A DNA stretch of 64,000 nucleotides, taken from positions 62,001 to 126,000 of the forward strand of contig NZ_CP068437.1 in the NCBI RefSeq assembly GCF_016757755.1, in the 5' to 3' direction. Position 1 is the first letter of the stretch. Each line of letters opens with the position of its first letter. The position numbers and the translations under genes are program-made. The notes below the pieces were generated by a model that was given only the letters and a program-made list of their open reading frames with translations, was not told where the DNA came from and made no database searches. Origin of the DNA: Shewanella sp. KX20019. Its GTDB lineage: Bacteria; Pseudomonadota; Gammaproteobacteria; Enterobacterales; Shewanellaceae. Of the stretch, positions 1 through 13,041 are shown one piece after another.

Positions 1-1
1 A

Positions 2-781
2 AGACACAGTAAATCACCTAAAATTCATGGGATGTTTGCTGCTGAAACAGCACAACTATTATGCTATGAAGCCATTTTAGCGCCTGTGGATGCATTTGAA
101 GCTAGTTTTAGGACATTTGTTGCTAACCAAGGTTTGGGCGCAAATGTTACAGTGCCCTTTAAGGAACAAGCTTTTGCGCTGTGTGATGAATTAAGTGAGC
201 AAGCGCAGTTAGCGGGTGCCGTGAATACATTATCTGTATTGAGTGATGGCAGAGTGCGTGGTGACAATACCGACGGTCTGGGTCTTGTTGCTGACTTGCA
301 ACGACAGTTCGGTAGCCTTAAAGGTTTAAATATTCTACTCGTTGGTGCTGGTGGTGCGGCAAGAGGCTGTGTATTGCCATTATTACAAGCAGACATCGCC
401 AAGCTGACGATTGTTAATCGCACCCAATCTAAAGCTGAAGCATTAGTAGATATATTCAGTCAATTCGGCAATATAAGCACATTACCTATTGAGCATACAG
501 CGCAAAGCTATGACGTGATCATTAACTCAACGTCTTCAAGCTTAAGCGGTGATGTACCTAATATCAGTTCTCAAACGATAGCCGAAGACACCGTTTGCTA
601 CGATATGATGTATGGCAAGGAGCAAACAAGCTTTAACAGCTGGGCATTAGCTCATGGCGCTAAGCAAGCAGTTGATGGTTTAGGTATGTTGGTTGGGCAG
701 GCAGCGCAAAGCTTTTTGATATGGCGTAACGTTAAGCCAGGCGTTGAAACTGTATTATCGCAGTTACGATCAGAGCTTTAA
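2..781 (+). CDS. aroE: Shikimate dehydrogenase (NADP+), 5'-truncated by window edge
   Basis: Reduces 3-dehydroshikimate to shikimate with NADPH in the cytoplasmic aromatic amino acid pathway. The frame is open to the first base and encodes RHSKSPKIHG before the first internal ATG at 32; SxSP...H is the conserved shikimate-binding segment near the family N-terminus, so only about 15-20 residues are missing. Also visible are NVTVPFKE (substrate-binding Lys), NTDGLG (substrate Asp) and the Rossmann segment GAGGAARG followed by NRTQSKAEAL. The C-terminal DGLGMLVGQAAQSF is typical. The downstream DUF1488 gene starts 12 bases after the stop, so the two are probably co-transcribed. Confidence 0.95.
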   Translation, partial: RHSKSPKIHGMFAAETAQLLCYEAILAPVDAFEASFRTFVANQGLGANVTVPFKEQAFALCDELSEQAQLAGAVNTLSVLSDGRVRGDNTDGLGLVADLQRQFGSLKGLNILLVGAGGAARGCVLPLLQADIAKLTIVNRTQSKAEALVDIFSQFGNISTLPIEHTAQSYDVIINSTSSSLSGDVPNISSQTIAEDTVCYDMMYGKEQTSFNSWALAHGAKQAVDGLGMLVGQAAQSFLIWRNVKPGVETVLSQLRSEL

Positions 782-792
782 TCGAGAGCGAA

Positions 793-1071
793 ATGAATCA
801 AAGTATATTGTTTCCAGATTTACAAGATTGGGATCCGAAATCCCGGAGCGTCGTTTTCCCCGTCCAAGTGCAAGGTAGCAATATAGAGTGCCGTATTGGG
901 ATCGCCAAATTGGCTCAACTATCTCAGACTCCGATTAATACCGAGCAACCAGATAATGCGAGTTGGGCGTTGGCTCTGTTTGATGAGTATCGTTTTGATA
1001 TAGAAGATGAGGTAGAGCAACTCATCGAACAGGAGTCATTCGATGAGCTTGGTAGGCTGATACTTATATAA
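793..1071 (+). CDS. DUF1488 family protein
   Basis: A 92-residue acidic protein of unknown function. The SxxFPD start, the central stretch that resembles beta strands and the DxEDEVEQLIEQE tail match my recollection of DUF1488, a family usually found beside aroE in Shewanella and Vibrio. It starts 12 bases after the aroE stop and a purine-rich GAGAGCG lies just upstream of the ATG. No catalytic motif or signal peptide is visible. It converges with the carbonic anhydrase gene with a 20-base gap. I infer a shared transcript with aroE but can assign no function. Confidence 0.8.
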   Translation: MNQSILFPDLQDWDPKSRSVVFPVQVQGSNIECRIGIAKLAQLSQTPINTEQPDNASWALALFDEYRFDIEDEVEQLIEQESFDELGRLILI

Positions 1072-1091
1072 AGCTATCTAGCAAATACGCT

Positions 1092-1649
1092 TTACTCGCC
1101 TTCTTGCAAATATTCATTCTTAAGTCTGACATAGTTGTCAGCAGACTGAGGTAAGAAGGCGAGCTCTGCTTCAGTAAGAGGCCTAGCTGGTTTTGCTGGA
1201 CTGCCCACATATAGATAACCACTCTTTAATACTTTATTGGGTGGAACCAAAGAGCCCGCACCCAAGATCACGTCATCTTCCAACACTGCCCCATCAAGAA
1301 TAATAGCGCCCATGCCTACCAATATACGGTTACCGACTCTGCAGCCGTGCAGCATCGCTTTATGACCAACGGTTACGTCATCACCGATAATTAATGGCTG
1401 CCCTTCAGGTAATGAAGGAGATTTGCGAGTGACGTGTAATACGCTGCCGTCTTGAATGTTGGTTCTCTTACCAATATAGATATGATTAACATCACCACGA
1501 GCAGCGACCAAAGGCCAAACGCTAGAATCATCGTCTAAAGTGATATCACCCACTAAAACACATGCTTCATCGATATAAACATCGTTTTTAAGCTGTGGCA
1601 CAATTCCTTTATATGAACGTAGTGACTTCTTGTTTTGCGAGTTAGTCAT
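1092..1649 (-). CDS. yrdA: Gamma-carbonic anhydrase family protein (YrdA-like)
   Basis: A 185-residue left-handed beta-helix protein of the gamma-carbonic anhydrase/YrdA family. Imperfect hexapeptide repeats run through most of the chain (VLVGDITL, IIGDDVTVG, RILVGMGAIILDGAVLEDDVILGAGS). The three expected metal-ligand histidines are in RGDVNHIYIG, NIQDGSVLHV and VGHKAMLHGC. The C-terminal helix after SPAKPARPLTEAE is also typical. The family binds zinc or iron, but carbonic anhydrase activity is not shown for many YrdA proteins, so the substrate is uncertain. The gene is monocistronic and reads away from the rRNA operon. Confidence 0.88.
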   Translation of the reverse strand: MTNSQNKKSLRSYKGIVPQLKNDVYIDEACVLVGDITLDDDSSVWPLVAARGDVNHIYIGKRTNIQDGSVLHVTRKSPSLPEGQPLIIGDDVTVGHKAMLHGCRVGNRILVGMGAIILDGAVLEDDVILGAGSLVPPNKVLKSGYLYVGSPAKPARPLTEAELAFLPQSADNYVRLKNEYLQEGE

Positions 1650-1760
1650 CTCAAAATCCTTAAAGTGGCTGTTTTGGGCATTATAAAGCGTAAAAAGTAG
1701 CTAGTCAGGGTGTTTTGTGGTCAAACAGTAACAAAGCAACACTTTTATTAGCAAACCCTC

Positions 1761-1788
1761 TTGTGCTCTTGCTGGATTTCCCTATAAT
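1761..1788 (+). promoter_or_regulatory. rRNA operon promoter P1
   Basis: TTGTGC (1761-1766), a 16-base spacer and TATAAT (1783-1788), followed by GCGC and then CC. A consensus -10 with a GCGC discriminator is the usual layout of gammaproteobacterial rrn P1 promoters. It lies about 495 bases upstream of the 16S gene. Start site inferred near 1795. Confidence 0.6.
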
Positions 1789-1976
1789 GCGCATCCACTG
1801 ACACGGCACAGCAGGCCAATCGCTCTTAGTAAAAGCTAGGTAGCACGGGACTTGCAGCAGTGTTAGAGAGATTAACTTCTTCGGAAATTAGCCTCAGGTG
1901 ACAAGCGCTTTAAGGGCTTCGGGTTATGACTTCTGATTAAGAAATCATCGCTTGAAAAACTTCTTAAAATAAGCCC

Positions 1977-2004
1977 TTGACGCCGACACTGGAGAGTGTA
2001 AAAT
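1977..2004 (+). promoter_or_regulatory. rRNA operon promoter P2
   Basis: TTGACG (1977-1982), a 16-base spacer and TAAAAT (1999-2004), followed by a GC-rich start region (ACGCCTCC). The 280-base distance to the 16S gene and tandem position behind the upstream promoter fit a second rrn promoter. The stretch from 1798 to 1976 holds no gene. Confidence 0.65.
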
Positions 2005-2062
2005 ACGCCTCCTCAAGCCAACGACCTAGCGTCTTCGGCGACATCTGAAAGATTGATGTCAC

Positions 2063-2073
2063 GCTCTTTAACA
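2063..2073 (+). promoter_or_regulatory. rrn leader boxA antitermination site
   Basis: GCTCTTTAACA matches the boxA element that recruits NusB/NusE for rRNA antitermination. It lies in the 16S leader just before the processing stem. A weaker relative, GTTCTTTAAAA, appears in the 16S-23S spacer near 3954. Confidence 0.75.
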
Positions 2074-2079
2074 ATATGA

Positions 2080-2102
2080 CAAGCAAATCTGTGTGGGCAC
2101 TC
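2080..2102 (+). other. 16S processing stem, 5' arm
   Basis: This arm (CAAGCAAATCTG through GCACTC) is complementary, apart from one missing base and one wobble pair, to 3868-3889 downstream of the 16S gene. The two arms would form the long duplex cut by RNase III to release pre-16S rRNA. Confidence 0.75.
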
Positions 2103-2283
2103 ACAGGTGTTGAGTTATTCGAAATTGCCTTCTGTTCTTCGGAATGTCGGCAATCAAAAATATTAACTCAATGAACCACTGAGTGACCATAGCAATATGT
2201 AAACTTCGAATATCTTCGGATATTTGAAAAACAGTATAATTCATTGAGCCGCTTTGCTCTTAACCGAGTAAAGCAAAAAACTT

Positions 2284-3826
<1,543 letters not shown>

Positions 3827-4224
3827 CCTATACGACTAACTCGCATCTGAAGTATGCAAATACGTTTGAGTGTCCACACAGATTGCTTGTTCTCCTTATC
3901 TCTTAATTGAGTTGAGGCGAGCGACAAAATATCCTGCCTTGTTGCAGTGATATCGTTCTTTAAAAATTTGGAAAGCTGATAGTGTTAATCTGAAAGGGAT
4001 AGCAGCTACGATTTATCGTATTGTTATTTATAGGATTAGCGCGAAATTAAAAAATTGAGTTCTAAACACTTAAACATTAAGTGTCTTGGCTTGTGACTTA
4101 ACGGTTACGAGTTAAAAATTCTAATTTTGGCGAAAGTAGAAACCATTAGTTACGATACGACTGTTTTGAGCTTACCCGCTTGAAACAACGATTATTTCTC
4201 ATAGAGACTTATTTGGGTTGTATG
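3827..4224 (+). other. 16S-23S internal spacer without tRNA
   Basis: A 398-base spacer holding the 3' arm of the 16S processing stem, a boxA-like GTTCTTTAAAA near 3954, and the arm GGGTTGTAT just before 23S, which pairs with ATACAACCC after 23S. I searched it for the D-arm, anticodon arm and T-loop (GTTCRA) of tRNA-Ile, tRNA-Ala and tRNA-Glu and found none. Confidence 0.8.
3868..3889 (+). other. 16S processing stem, 3' arm
   Basis: GAGTGTCCACACAG through GCTTG pairs with the leader arm at 2080-2102, enclosing the 16S sequence in an RNase III-type duplex. Confidence 0.75.
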
Positions 4225-7128
<2,904 letters not shown>

Positions 7129-7297
7129 ACAACCCTGATGGGTTTTGTATGAGACTGATGTTTCGACAGAAACCAGAATTAGAAGCACTTAATGTGTGTG
7201 TAAGACTCAATAATTTAATATTACTTGCGGTAGCGAGTATCAGCTTTCTAAACTTTTTACCTTTAGCTTTTTAAAAGCTGAAAGTAATAACCAAATT

Positions 7298-7417
7298 TGT
7301 CTGGAAACCATAGAGCTGTGGTCCCACCTGATCCCATTCCGAACTCAGAAGTGAAACACAGTATCGCCGATGGTAGTGTGGGGTTTCCCCATGTGAGAGT
7401 AGGTCATTTCCAGGCGC
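7298..7417 (+). rRNA. rrf: 5S ribosomal RNA
   Basis: About 120 nt with the conserved segments GGTCCCACCTGA, CCGAACTCAGAAGTGAAAC, GCCGATGGTAGTGTGGGG and CCCCATGTGAGAGTAGG. The closing stem pairs TGTCTGGAAA with TTTCCAGGC. It lies 170 bases after 23S in the usual 16S-23S-5S order. Confidence 0.95.
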
Positions 7418-7442
7418 CTAATTTCTCGAAAGAGAGTATTGA

Positions 7443-7470
7443 GCCCGTTGCTAACGCAACGGGCTTTTTT
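7443..7470 (+). terminator. rRNA operon terminator
   Basis: GCCCGTTG, loop CTAACG, CAACGGGC and then six T. A perfect 8-bp GC-rich stem with a U tract, 25 bases after 5S. Confidence 0.9.
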
Positions 7471-7591
7471 ACGTCTGCGATTTGTGGTTTTGTGTCGTTA
7501 TGAGTATGGATTAACGGCATTTTTCCCCACTCTAAAACGAGAGTAGCTGCGTGGTCAATATGCCCATGTGTCCACTTTGAGGAGGATAATA

Positions 7592-7677
7592 AGGAGTAGC
7601 TCATTTCCAGACGCGACTCTTTCTAATATCAGCCTCGTAAGAGAGTATTAAGCCCGTTGCTAACGCAATGGGCTTTT
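7592..7677 (+). pseudogene. Decayed second copy of the 5S tail and terminator
   Basis: GGAGTAGCTCATTTCCAG repeats the 5S 3' end (AGAGTAGGTCATTTCCAG) with two changes. GAGAGTATTAAGCCCG and the rest of the hairpin then repeat the 5S downstream flank with two changes, one of which turns a stem pair into a wobble. About 10 bases are inserted between the two blocks. A weaker resemblance to the 5S 3' half (TTTCCCCA...GAGAGTAG) is seen near 7521-7556. I read it as the leftover of a tandem 5S gene. The rest of 7418-7702 shows no gene. Confidence 0.6.
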
Positions 7678-7702
7678 ATAGCTAGTAACTGATAACGCAG
7701 CT

Positions 7703-8677
7703 TTAAGCTTTTATAAAGTTAAGCAAAGCCGTTAGCGCCGTGTTTCTAGCTTTATCACGTTCCATAAAAATTTCATGTCGTGAGTAGGGGATCTTTAATA
7801 GCTTACTCATACCTCTGCTTGCCTGTTTCTGCGCTGCATTACAGACAATGGTATCTTCTTCTGCTTGAAGTATTAGTAAAGGGATATTGATGTTTTGTGC
7901 TGCCTTAATTGCATCTTCTCCAGCATCAATAGACTCCACCAACCAATGATTTGTTGGCGAACCCAACTGTAGCTTAGGTTGCAGTTGATAGAGGTCTCTA
8001 TAATCGTCATAACGCAGTTTACTATTGGTTAGATCATTCTTTTCAAATGCTGCAGCATGGTAATCTTTGCCGCCTAATACATAGTTCGGATACTGGTTAC
8101 TATGGTTATCTAATAGTGACGCTAATTTACGAATGAAGCGTTTCGGTAGGGGTAACTTTATACCGTACATTGGGGCTGAAAAAACTGCAGATTTAAACAC
8201 GCCAGGGTGCTGTGAAAGGTACAAGGTGCCTATGGCTCCACCCATTGAATGGCCGACAAGGAAATAGTCTCTCTCTTGAACCGGCTTGACAATAGTGTTT
8301 ATAAATTCGTCGAAATCGTCGACATAGCGCTGGAACTTGTCGATATGTCCTTGATGGGGGTTTAACGTTGTTCTGCAGGACAGACCCTGTCCACGATGAT
8401 CGATTGCAAACAAATCGTAGCCTTGACGGTAAAGATCGAACATTAGCTCTTTATACTTTAAATAGGATTCAACTCGTCCACTACTCAGTACTATGGTGCC
8501 TTTGCTATTCTGTTGTGTAACGGATGCATAAGCGAGTGATAGGCCGTCATTTGCCTTGAACGTTGCTTGTGTTACTTGTTGCCAAAATGCAGTTTGCTCT
8601 GGACTGTTTAGGTGGTGCTCAGATGAAAAGACACAGACAGAGTTTGATGATAAAGCGGGTTCTGCAGCATTCGGCAT
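7703..8677 (-). CDS. Alpha/beta hydrolase, lysophospholipase-like (PldB family)
   Basis: A 324-residue serine hydrolase of the monoacylglycerol lipase/lysophospholipase group (hydrolase_4). The nucleophile elbow is GHSMGG, the oxyanion strand region is IVLSSGRVESYLKY, the conserved FAIDHRGQGLS follows, and the C-terminal acid and histidine lie in LQAEEDTIVCN and PYSRHEIFME. There is no signal peptide, so a cytoplasmic or inner-face location is likely. Substrate is probably lysophospholipid or monoglyceride, inferred from family only. It stands alone downstream of the rRNA operon in the opposite direction. Confidence 0.85.
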   Translation of the reverse strand: MPNAAEPALSSNSVCVFSSEHHLNSPEQTAFWQQVTQATFKANDGLSLAYASVTQQNSKGTIVLSSGRVESYLKYKELMFDLYRQGYDLFAIDHRGQGLSCRTTLNPHQGHIDKFQRYVDDFDEFINTIVKPVQERDYFLVGHSMGGAIGTLYLSQHPGVFKSAVFSAPMYGIKLPLPKRFIRKLASLLDNHSNQYPNYVLGGKDYHAAAFEKNDLTNSKLRYDDYRDLYQLQPKLQLGSPTNHWLVESIDAGEDAIKAAQNINIPLLILQAEEDTIVCNAAQKQASRGMSKLLKIPYSRHEIFMERDKARNTALTALLNFIKA

Positions 8678-8751
8678 GGTGGTAATCTTTTGGACTAGAA
8701 TGGTTTCAGTGTAACAAACTCCCTTGGTAATATGATGTTCTAATTAATAAT

Positions 8752-8778
8752 AAAATGGCCGCAACTAGCGACCATTTT
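8752..8778 (-). terminator. Hairpin terminator after the DUF885 gene
   Basis: On the minus strand AAAATGG...GCGG-side arms pair around a short loop (plus strand AAAATGGCCGC, AACTA, GCGACCATTTT), with one internal mismatch and A/T-rich ends. It begins 12 bases past the DUF885 stop codon. Confidence 0.55.
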
Positions 8779-8789
8779 ACTCGGTAAGG

Positions 8790-10577
8790 CTAAAGTGCTG
8801 CTTGCTGTTGTTTTATAAAGTCGTTAATTTGCTGCTCTAAAATGGTCATAGGCACAGAACCATTTGCTAATACTGCATCATGAAAGGCCCTAATATCGAA
8901 GTTCTCGCCTAGTTCTTGTTCTGCTTGGGCGCGTAAACGTTTAATGGTTAATTCCCCGATCTTGTACGACAGAGCTTGTCCAGGCCATGAGATGTAGCGG
9001 TCAATCTCGGTTGTCACATTATGCAGTGATAGGGCTGTGTTATTTGCCATAAAGTCCATCGCTTGCTGACGACTCCAGCCTTTTGCATGCATGCCTGTAT
9101 CGACAACGAGTCTTGCTGCGCGCCACATTTCATAGGTCAGTCGACCAAAGTTGCTGTAAGGGTCTTGATAGAATCCAGCTTCAAGACCTAGATATTCAGA
9201 ATATAAACCCCAACCTTCACCAAATGCTGAAATGTAACTATAACGTCGAAAACTCGGTAGTTCAGTTAGCTCGCGGTTTAATGATATCTGTAGATGATGC
9301 CCCGGAACAGCTTCATGTAATGTTAAGGCTTCCATCTCATATAGTGGTCGTTTATCAAGTGCGTAAGTGTTGACCCAGTAAAACCCTGCTTCATCATCTC
9401 GATTAGAGCCAGAGTATCTGCCAGTGGTGTATTTTGGGGCAATCTCAGCTGGCACTGGTGCTATACCATAGGGTTGGCGCGGTAGTTTACCAAAGTATTT
9501 AGGTAACATAGCATCTGCTTTTTTGGCGATAAAAGCAGCTTCTTTCAGTAGTTCTTCTGCCGTTTTAGGGTAAAACTGTGGATCTGTTCTTAGGAAGTGA
9601 AGGAAATCAGCGAAGCTACCGTCAAATGCAACCTCCTCAATAATCTGCTCCATCTCAGCTCGAATACGCTTAACTTCGCTTAAGCCTAACTGGTGTACTT
9701 CATCAGATGTCATGTTTAATGTTGTGTAGTAACGCACTCTGTTTTCATAGAACTCTACACCGTCAGGTAATTCAGATGCAGCAATTTCAGTTCGTGTATT
9801 TGGAATGTACTCGTTGACCATAAAATCAAAAAAAGCCTGATACTCAGGTAGTACTGTATTTTCGACTAACTCTAAGCCTTGATTGGTTAGTTCGATTTTC
9901 TCTGCATCACTGAAATGGTCTGGGTACTCAGTAAACGGCTTAAAGTAGCCGCTGTCTTCAACAGATACGATAAAGGCACTGATACTGGTTTCAAAACCAT
10001 TTAGGGTGACTTTAGCAGGCGTAATACCCGTTGCCAGTCCTTGCTTTAACCAATAGTTTTGCTGTGCAAAGTATGTTGGTAAGCCTTTAAGCTGATTTAT
10101 ATAGTTTTGATAGTCTTCAATTTTTGAAAAACGAGCATTAGCGATTGAGGCTATATATGCGTGAAAACCACTTTCAGCAGACAAGGGGATGTAGTGGTCT
10201 TTATAGCGAAATTGATCAACGCTGTTTTGTAGTTGATCTTGTAGTATTTTGCCGTTGATAACATCGTCTGCGGTGAGTTTTGATCTATTTATTGCCTTTA
10301 TCTCGCTTAACAAAGCAACACGACGTTGATGTAGTGAGTTTAAAGCCGTTGGGGATAGATCTTGTAGTTTTCCCGCTGCTGATTGATCTCCCAATGAATA
10401 GGCTAACTCCGGGCTAGCATCTAACGATATCTGCCAAGCATTGTCGATTGCAGTTTGAAGTTGCGTATTTACTGGTTGTTTCGCTGAAGCTGTAACTGGA
10501 GCGGTAGTCGCTGTCGGAACAGTTTGGCAGCCACTAAGGCCGATGAGCAAAATAGAGGGGAGCAGGTATCTAAGCAT
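8790..10577 (-). CDS. DUF885 family lipoprotein, probable zinc peptidase
   Basis: A 595-residue protein. The N-terminus is a lipoprotein signal (LLPSILLIGLSGC, lipobox LSGC with Cys17), so it is expected to be membrane-anchored in the periplasm. DUF885 fills the rest, and its hallmark HEAVPGHHLQ, an HExxxH-type metal site, is present about two thirds along, followed by FGEGWGLYSEYL, which resembles the downstream Glu helix of metallopeptidases. The family is related to carboxypeptidase Taq-like enzymes; the actual substrate is unknown. Monocistronic, with its own downstream hairpin. Confidence 0.85.
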   Translation of the reverse strand: MLRYLLPSILLIGLSGCQTVPTATTAPVTASAKQPVNTQLQTAIDNAWQISLDASPELAYSLGDQSAAGKLQDLSPTALNSLHQRRVALLSEIKAINRSKLTADDVINGKILQDQLQNSVDQFRYKDHYIPLSAESGFHAYIASIANARFSKIEDYQNYINQLKGLPTYFAQQNYWLKQGLATGITPAKVTLNGFETSISAFIVSVEDSGYFKPFTEYPDHFSDAEKIELTNQGLELVENTVLPEYQAFFDFMVNEYIPNTRTEIAASELPDGVEFYENRVRYYTTLNMTSDEVHQLGLSEVKRIRAEMEQIIEEVAFDGSFADFLHFLRTDPQFYPKTAEELLKEAAFIAKKADAMLPKYFGKLPRQPYGIAPVPAEIAPKYTTGRYSGSNRDDEAGFYWVNTYALDKRPLYEMEALTLHEAVPGHHLQISLNRELTELPSFRRYSYISAFGEGWGLYSEYLGLEAGFYQDPYSNFGRLTYEMWRAARLVVDTGMHAKGWSRQQAMDFMANNTALSLHNVTTEIDRYISWPGQALSYKIGELTIKRLRAQAEQELGENFDIRAFHDAVLANGSVPMTILEQQINDFIKQQQAAL

Positions 10578-10792
10578 GTTATATCCGTTTTTGTTATGGA
10601 TCTGTTTTTATTCTGTTTTCGATTATGCCGATAGTCATGCAAAAGGTCACGTAGGTAAGTTAAAGCAAATGTGATTAACAGGATTAGATATTGCTTACCT
10701 GTTTGTAAGGTAATTTTATTGGGAGGGTATCTATCTTAAATAATGAGTGCATAGCCCTATAAGATTGAAAGAGAAACTGTTTTTCGAGATAT

Positions 10793-10820
10793 AAAAAAAC
10801 CGGCTAATGCCGGTTTTTTT
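10793..10820 (-). terminator. Terminator of hemN (symmetric)
   Basis: AACCGGC, loop TAAT, GCCGGTT, flanked by A7 on one side and T7 on the other, so it can act in both directions. It is 14 bases past the hemN stop codon. Confidence 0.85.
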
Positions 10821-10833
10821 ATATCTATCTTTA

Positions 10834-12210
10834 TTAGATAACGCGTGAGAACTGCTGTTGTCTTGCTTTCTCACGGTAGTAAACATCAAAACAGATACAG
10901 ATATTACGGATCAACAAGCGGCCAGTTGGGCTGATGGTGATCTTTCTATCGGTGATGTCCACTAGCTTATCATCGATAAAAGTTTGCAGTAGTTTTAAGT
11001 CTTCTACAAAGTACTCTTCGAAGTTGATATTTAGCTTCTCTTCGATCTGCGCCATATCTAAGTCAAAATGGCAGATAAGCTGCTTAATCACTACGCGACG
11101 AATTTCATCATCACGATTTAAGCCACAACCTTTCCAAAGTGCATGGCCATTAGCATCGATAGACTCGAAGTAAGGGCGAACATCTTTTTGGTTCTGTGCA
11201 TAACAATCACCAATTTGGCTAATAGATGAAACACCTAAGCCAAGTAGGTCGCACTCTTCTTGAGTGGTATAACCTTGGAAATTGCGGTGTAAGCGACCTT
11301 CATTTTGTAAAATTGAAAGTTCATCATCAGGCTTTGCAAAGTGGTCCATACCGATATACTGGTAACCGGCACCCGTTAAGGTTTCGATTGTTTGATGTAG
11401 CATATCTAGCTTTTGTTGCGGTGATGCTAGGTCTTCATCTTTAATCTTACGCTGGGCTGCAAAACGCGATGGCAGGTGAGCGTAGTTAAAGACAGACAAG
11501 CGGTCCGGATCAAGATCAAGAACTCGCTGCATAGTTTCAGCAAATGTCTCTGGAGTTTGATGCGGCAAGCCGTAGATAAGGTCAATGTTGGTAGAAACAA
11601 AGCCAAGCTCTTTAGCGCGCGCCATTAGGTCGAAAATAAACTGCTCATCTTGTTCACGATTAACAGCGATTTGAACCTTTTTATTGAAATCTTGAACACC
11701 GATTGAGATGCGGTTGAAACCCGCCTCTTTTAGCGTATCGAGCATAGATAGCTCAATTTCGCGTGGGTCAACTTCAATCGAGTATTCTCCGACCTCTGCA
11801 ACGTTAAAGTTTGCTTTAACGAGTGCTGATAGCTTAAGAATTTGATCTGGACTAAGGAATGTCGGTGTACCGCCACCCCAATGGATCTGTGTGACTAAGT
11901 AGTCTTTAAATAACGGCGCACGTTTAACAATCTCAGTGGCTAGATATTCAATATACTGATCGGCTTTATGCTGATGACGAGTGATGACCTTATTGCAGCC
12001 ACAGTAGTAACAAAGCTTGGCACAAAAAGGGATATGGATATAAAGAGAAAGCTTATCACTCTTGCTGTTTTTGATGGAGGTCAGCAACTTATCTTCGGTA
12101 AACGAATCATCGAACTCTAGCGCCGTCGGGTAAGAGGTATAACGTGGGCCGCTATAATTGTACTTTTCGATCATTGACTGATCCCAACTAATTTGGGTGG
12201 GCTGCTTCAA
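10834..12210 (-). CDS. hemN: Oxygen-independent coproporphyrinogen III oxidase
   Basis: Radical SAM enzyme that decarboxylates coproporphyrinogen III to protoporphyrinogen IX when oxygen is absent, in the cytoplasmic heme pathway. The SAM iron-sulfur motif CxxxCxxC is Cys63, Cys67 and Cys70, followed by Cys72 (CYYCGC); GGGTPTFL and the KYNYSGPRYTSYPTA N-terminus are diagnostic of HemN rather than HemW. I place the start at TTG 12210: GGAGGA sits 6 bases upstream and the resulting 458 residues match E. coli HemN (457). An ATG at 12258 would add 16 unconserved residues. Monocistronic. Confidence 0.95.
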   Translation of the reverse strand: MKQPTQISWDQSMIEKYNYSGPRYTSYPTALEFDDSFTEDKLLTSIKNSKSDKLSLYIHIPFCAKLCYYCGCNKVITRHQHKADQYIEYLATEIVKRAPLFKDYLVTQIHWGGGTPTFLSPDQILKLSALVKANFNVAEVGEYSIEVDPREIELSMLDTLKEAGFNRISIGVQDFNKKVQIAVNREQDEQFIFDLMARAKELGFVSTNIDLIYGLPHQTPETFAETMQRVLDLDPDRLSVFNYAHLPSRFAAQRKIKDEDLASPQQKLDMLHQTIETLTGAGYQYIGMDHFAKPDDELSILQNEGRLHRNFQGYTTQEECDLLGLGVSSISQIGDCYAQNQKDVRPYFESIDANGHALWKGCGLNRDDEIRRVVIKQLICHFDLDMAQIEEKLNINFEEYFVEDLKLLQTFIDDKLVDITDRKITISPTGRLLIRNICICFDVYYREKARQQQFSRVI

Positions 12211-12473
12211 GGCGTATCCTCCAACGTATAGTAATTTAGCAACATGTGAAGTATGCATCGTTATTTGTGCAATAACTTTGATCCATGTTGTAAATTTGAA
12301 ATGTGGGTAACAAAGAGCGACAGAATATCGCTGAATTTCGACTTTATGTCTGCGCTGTTAAGTAGATTTTGTGCACAGACTCACCCTATATTAATAAAAT
12401 CTTCTATAACTGAGATCTGGATAGGGATTCAATATAGTCATGTGCAAACTATAACCTTAGCTGTTAGTTGTGA

Positions 12474-12941
12474 TTAATGTAGTGCGGCGGCGTCAAATAC
12501 ACTCAGTTGTTTAGCTTCTTTAAGGATCTCTGCTTCTAGCTCACCCTCAGACTTTATTCGAGCAAAATCCAGCTTCATACGCTGTTTTTTGGACAGGGCT
12601 GTACGGCTTTCCTTAATGGGGTGCTCCTTGATAACTTCAAAATGTTTAAATGTTGCTGGATATTTTTCGCTGACTAACTCAGACATACCAACTAAGTTAA
12701 ACAGTTTAGCGATACGCATAACTCCTTCTGATAACTCACAACGCTCCTCGAGCATCGCTGTTGCGATATAGCGAATACTATCGAGTAATTCCTCTGACTT
12801 TGCTCTTGCAGCAGCAGCGAGTTCTTGTTGCTTCAATATTTTAGCTTGGCTTTGCTTTCGAACCCGGATCAGCAGGTAAGTAGCATAGGTGGTCAGCATA
12901 ACGATGATAAAAAAAGCTATAACAATAAGAGCTGTGGTCAT
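12474..12941 (-). CDS. DUF2489 domain protein, single-pass membrane protein
   Basis: A 155-residue protein with an N-terminal hydrophobic helix (residues about 3-22), then a charged Lys/Gln/Ala-rich helix that could be coiled coil and a cytoplasmic domain with ERCELSEGVMRIAKLF. It matches DUF2489, usually found next to yihI in Shewanella and Vibrio; function is unknown. I choose the ATG at 12941 because AGGA lies 8 bases upstream and it opens directly on the membrane helix; the ATG at 12977 lacks a Shine-Dalgarno. Lies 100 bases downstream of yihI on the same strand. Confidence 0.75.
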   Translation of the reverse strand: MTTALIVIAFFIIVMLTTYATYLLIRVRKQSQAKILKQQELAAAARAKSEELLDSIRYIATAMLEERCELSEGVMRIAKLFNLVGMSELVSEKYPATFKHFEVIKEHPIKESRTALSKKQRMKLDFARIKSEGELEAEILKEAKQLSVFDAAALH

Positions 12942-13041
12942 GCGTAATCCTGTTGTATTGGTACAGAGCGTTGACATTCTAGTATCAGATAAAAATATGG
13001 CATCAATTAAGATGCCATATTAGGAGCTTTGCCACTAGGGA

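Noticed and set aside
7297..7604. Short frames covering 5S and its tail
   Set aside because: They read through the 5S gene and terminator hairpins; not protein-like.
9083..9373. 96-codon frame opposite the DUF885 gene
   Set aside because: Antisense to the conserved metal-site region; no ribosome site or recognisable domain.
12270..12300. Possible FNR box upstream of hemN (TTGAT...)
   Set aside because: Only the left half TTGAT matches; the right half does not resemble ATCAA.
12253..12477. 74-codon plus-strand frame between hemN and DUF2489
   Set aside because: Cys-rich, no ribosome site, starts inside the hemN upstream region; no similarity that I recognise.
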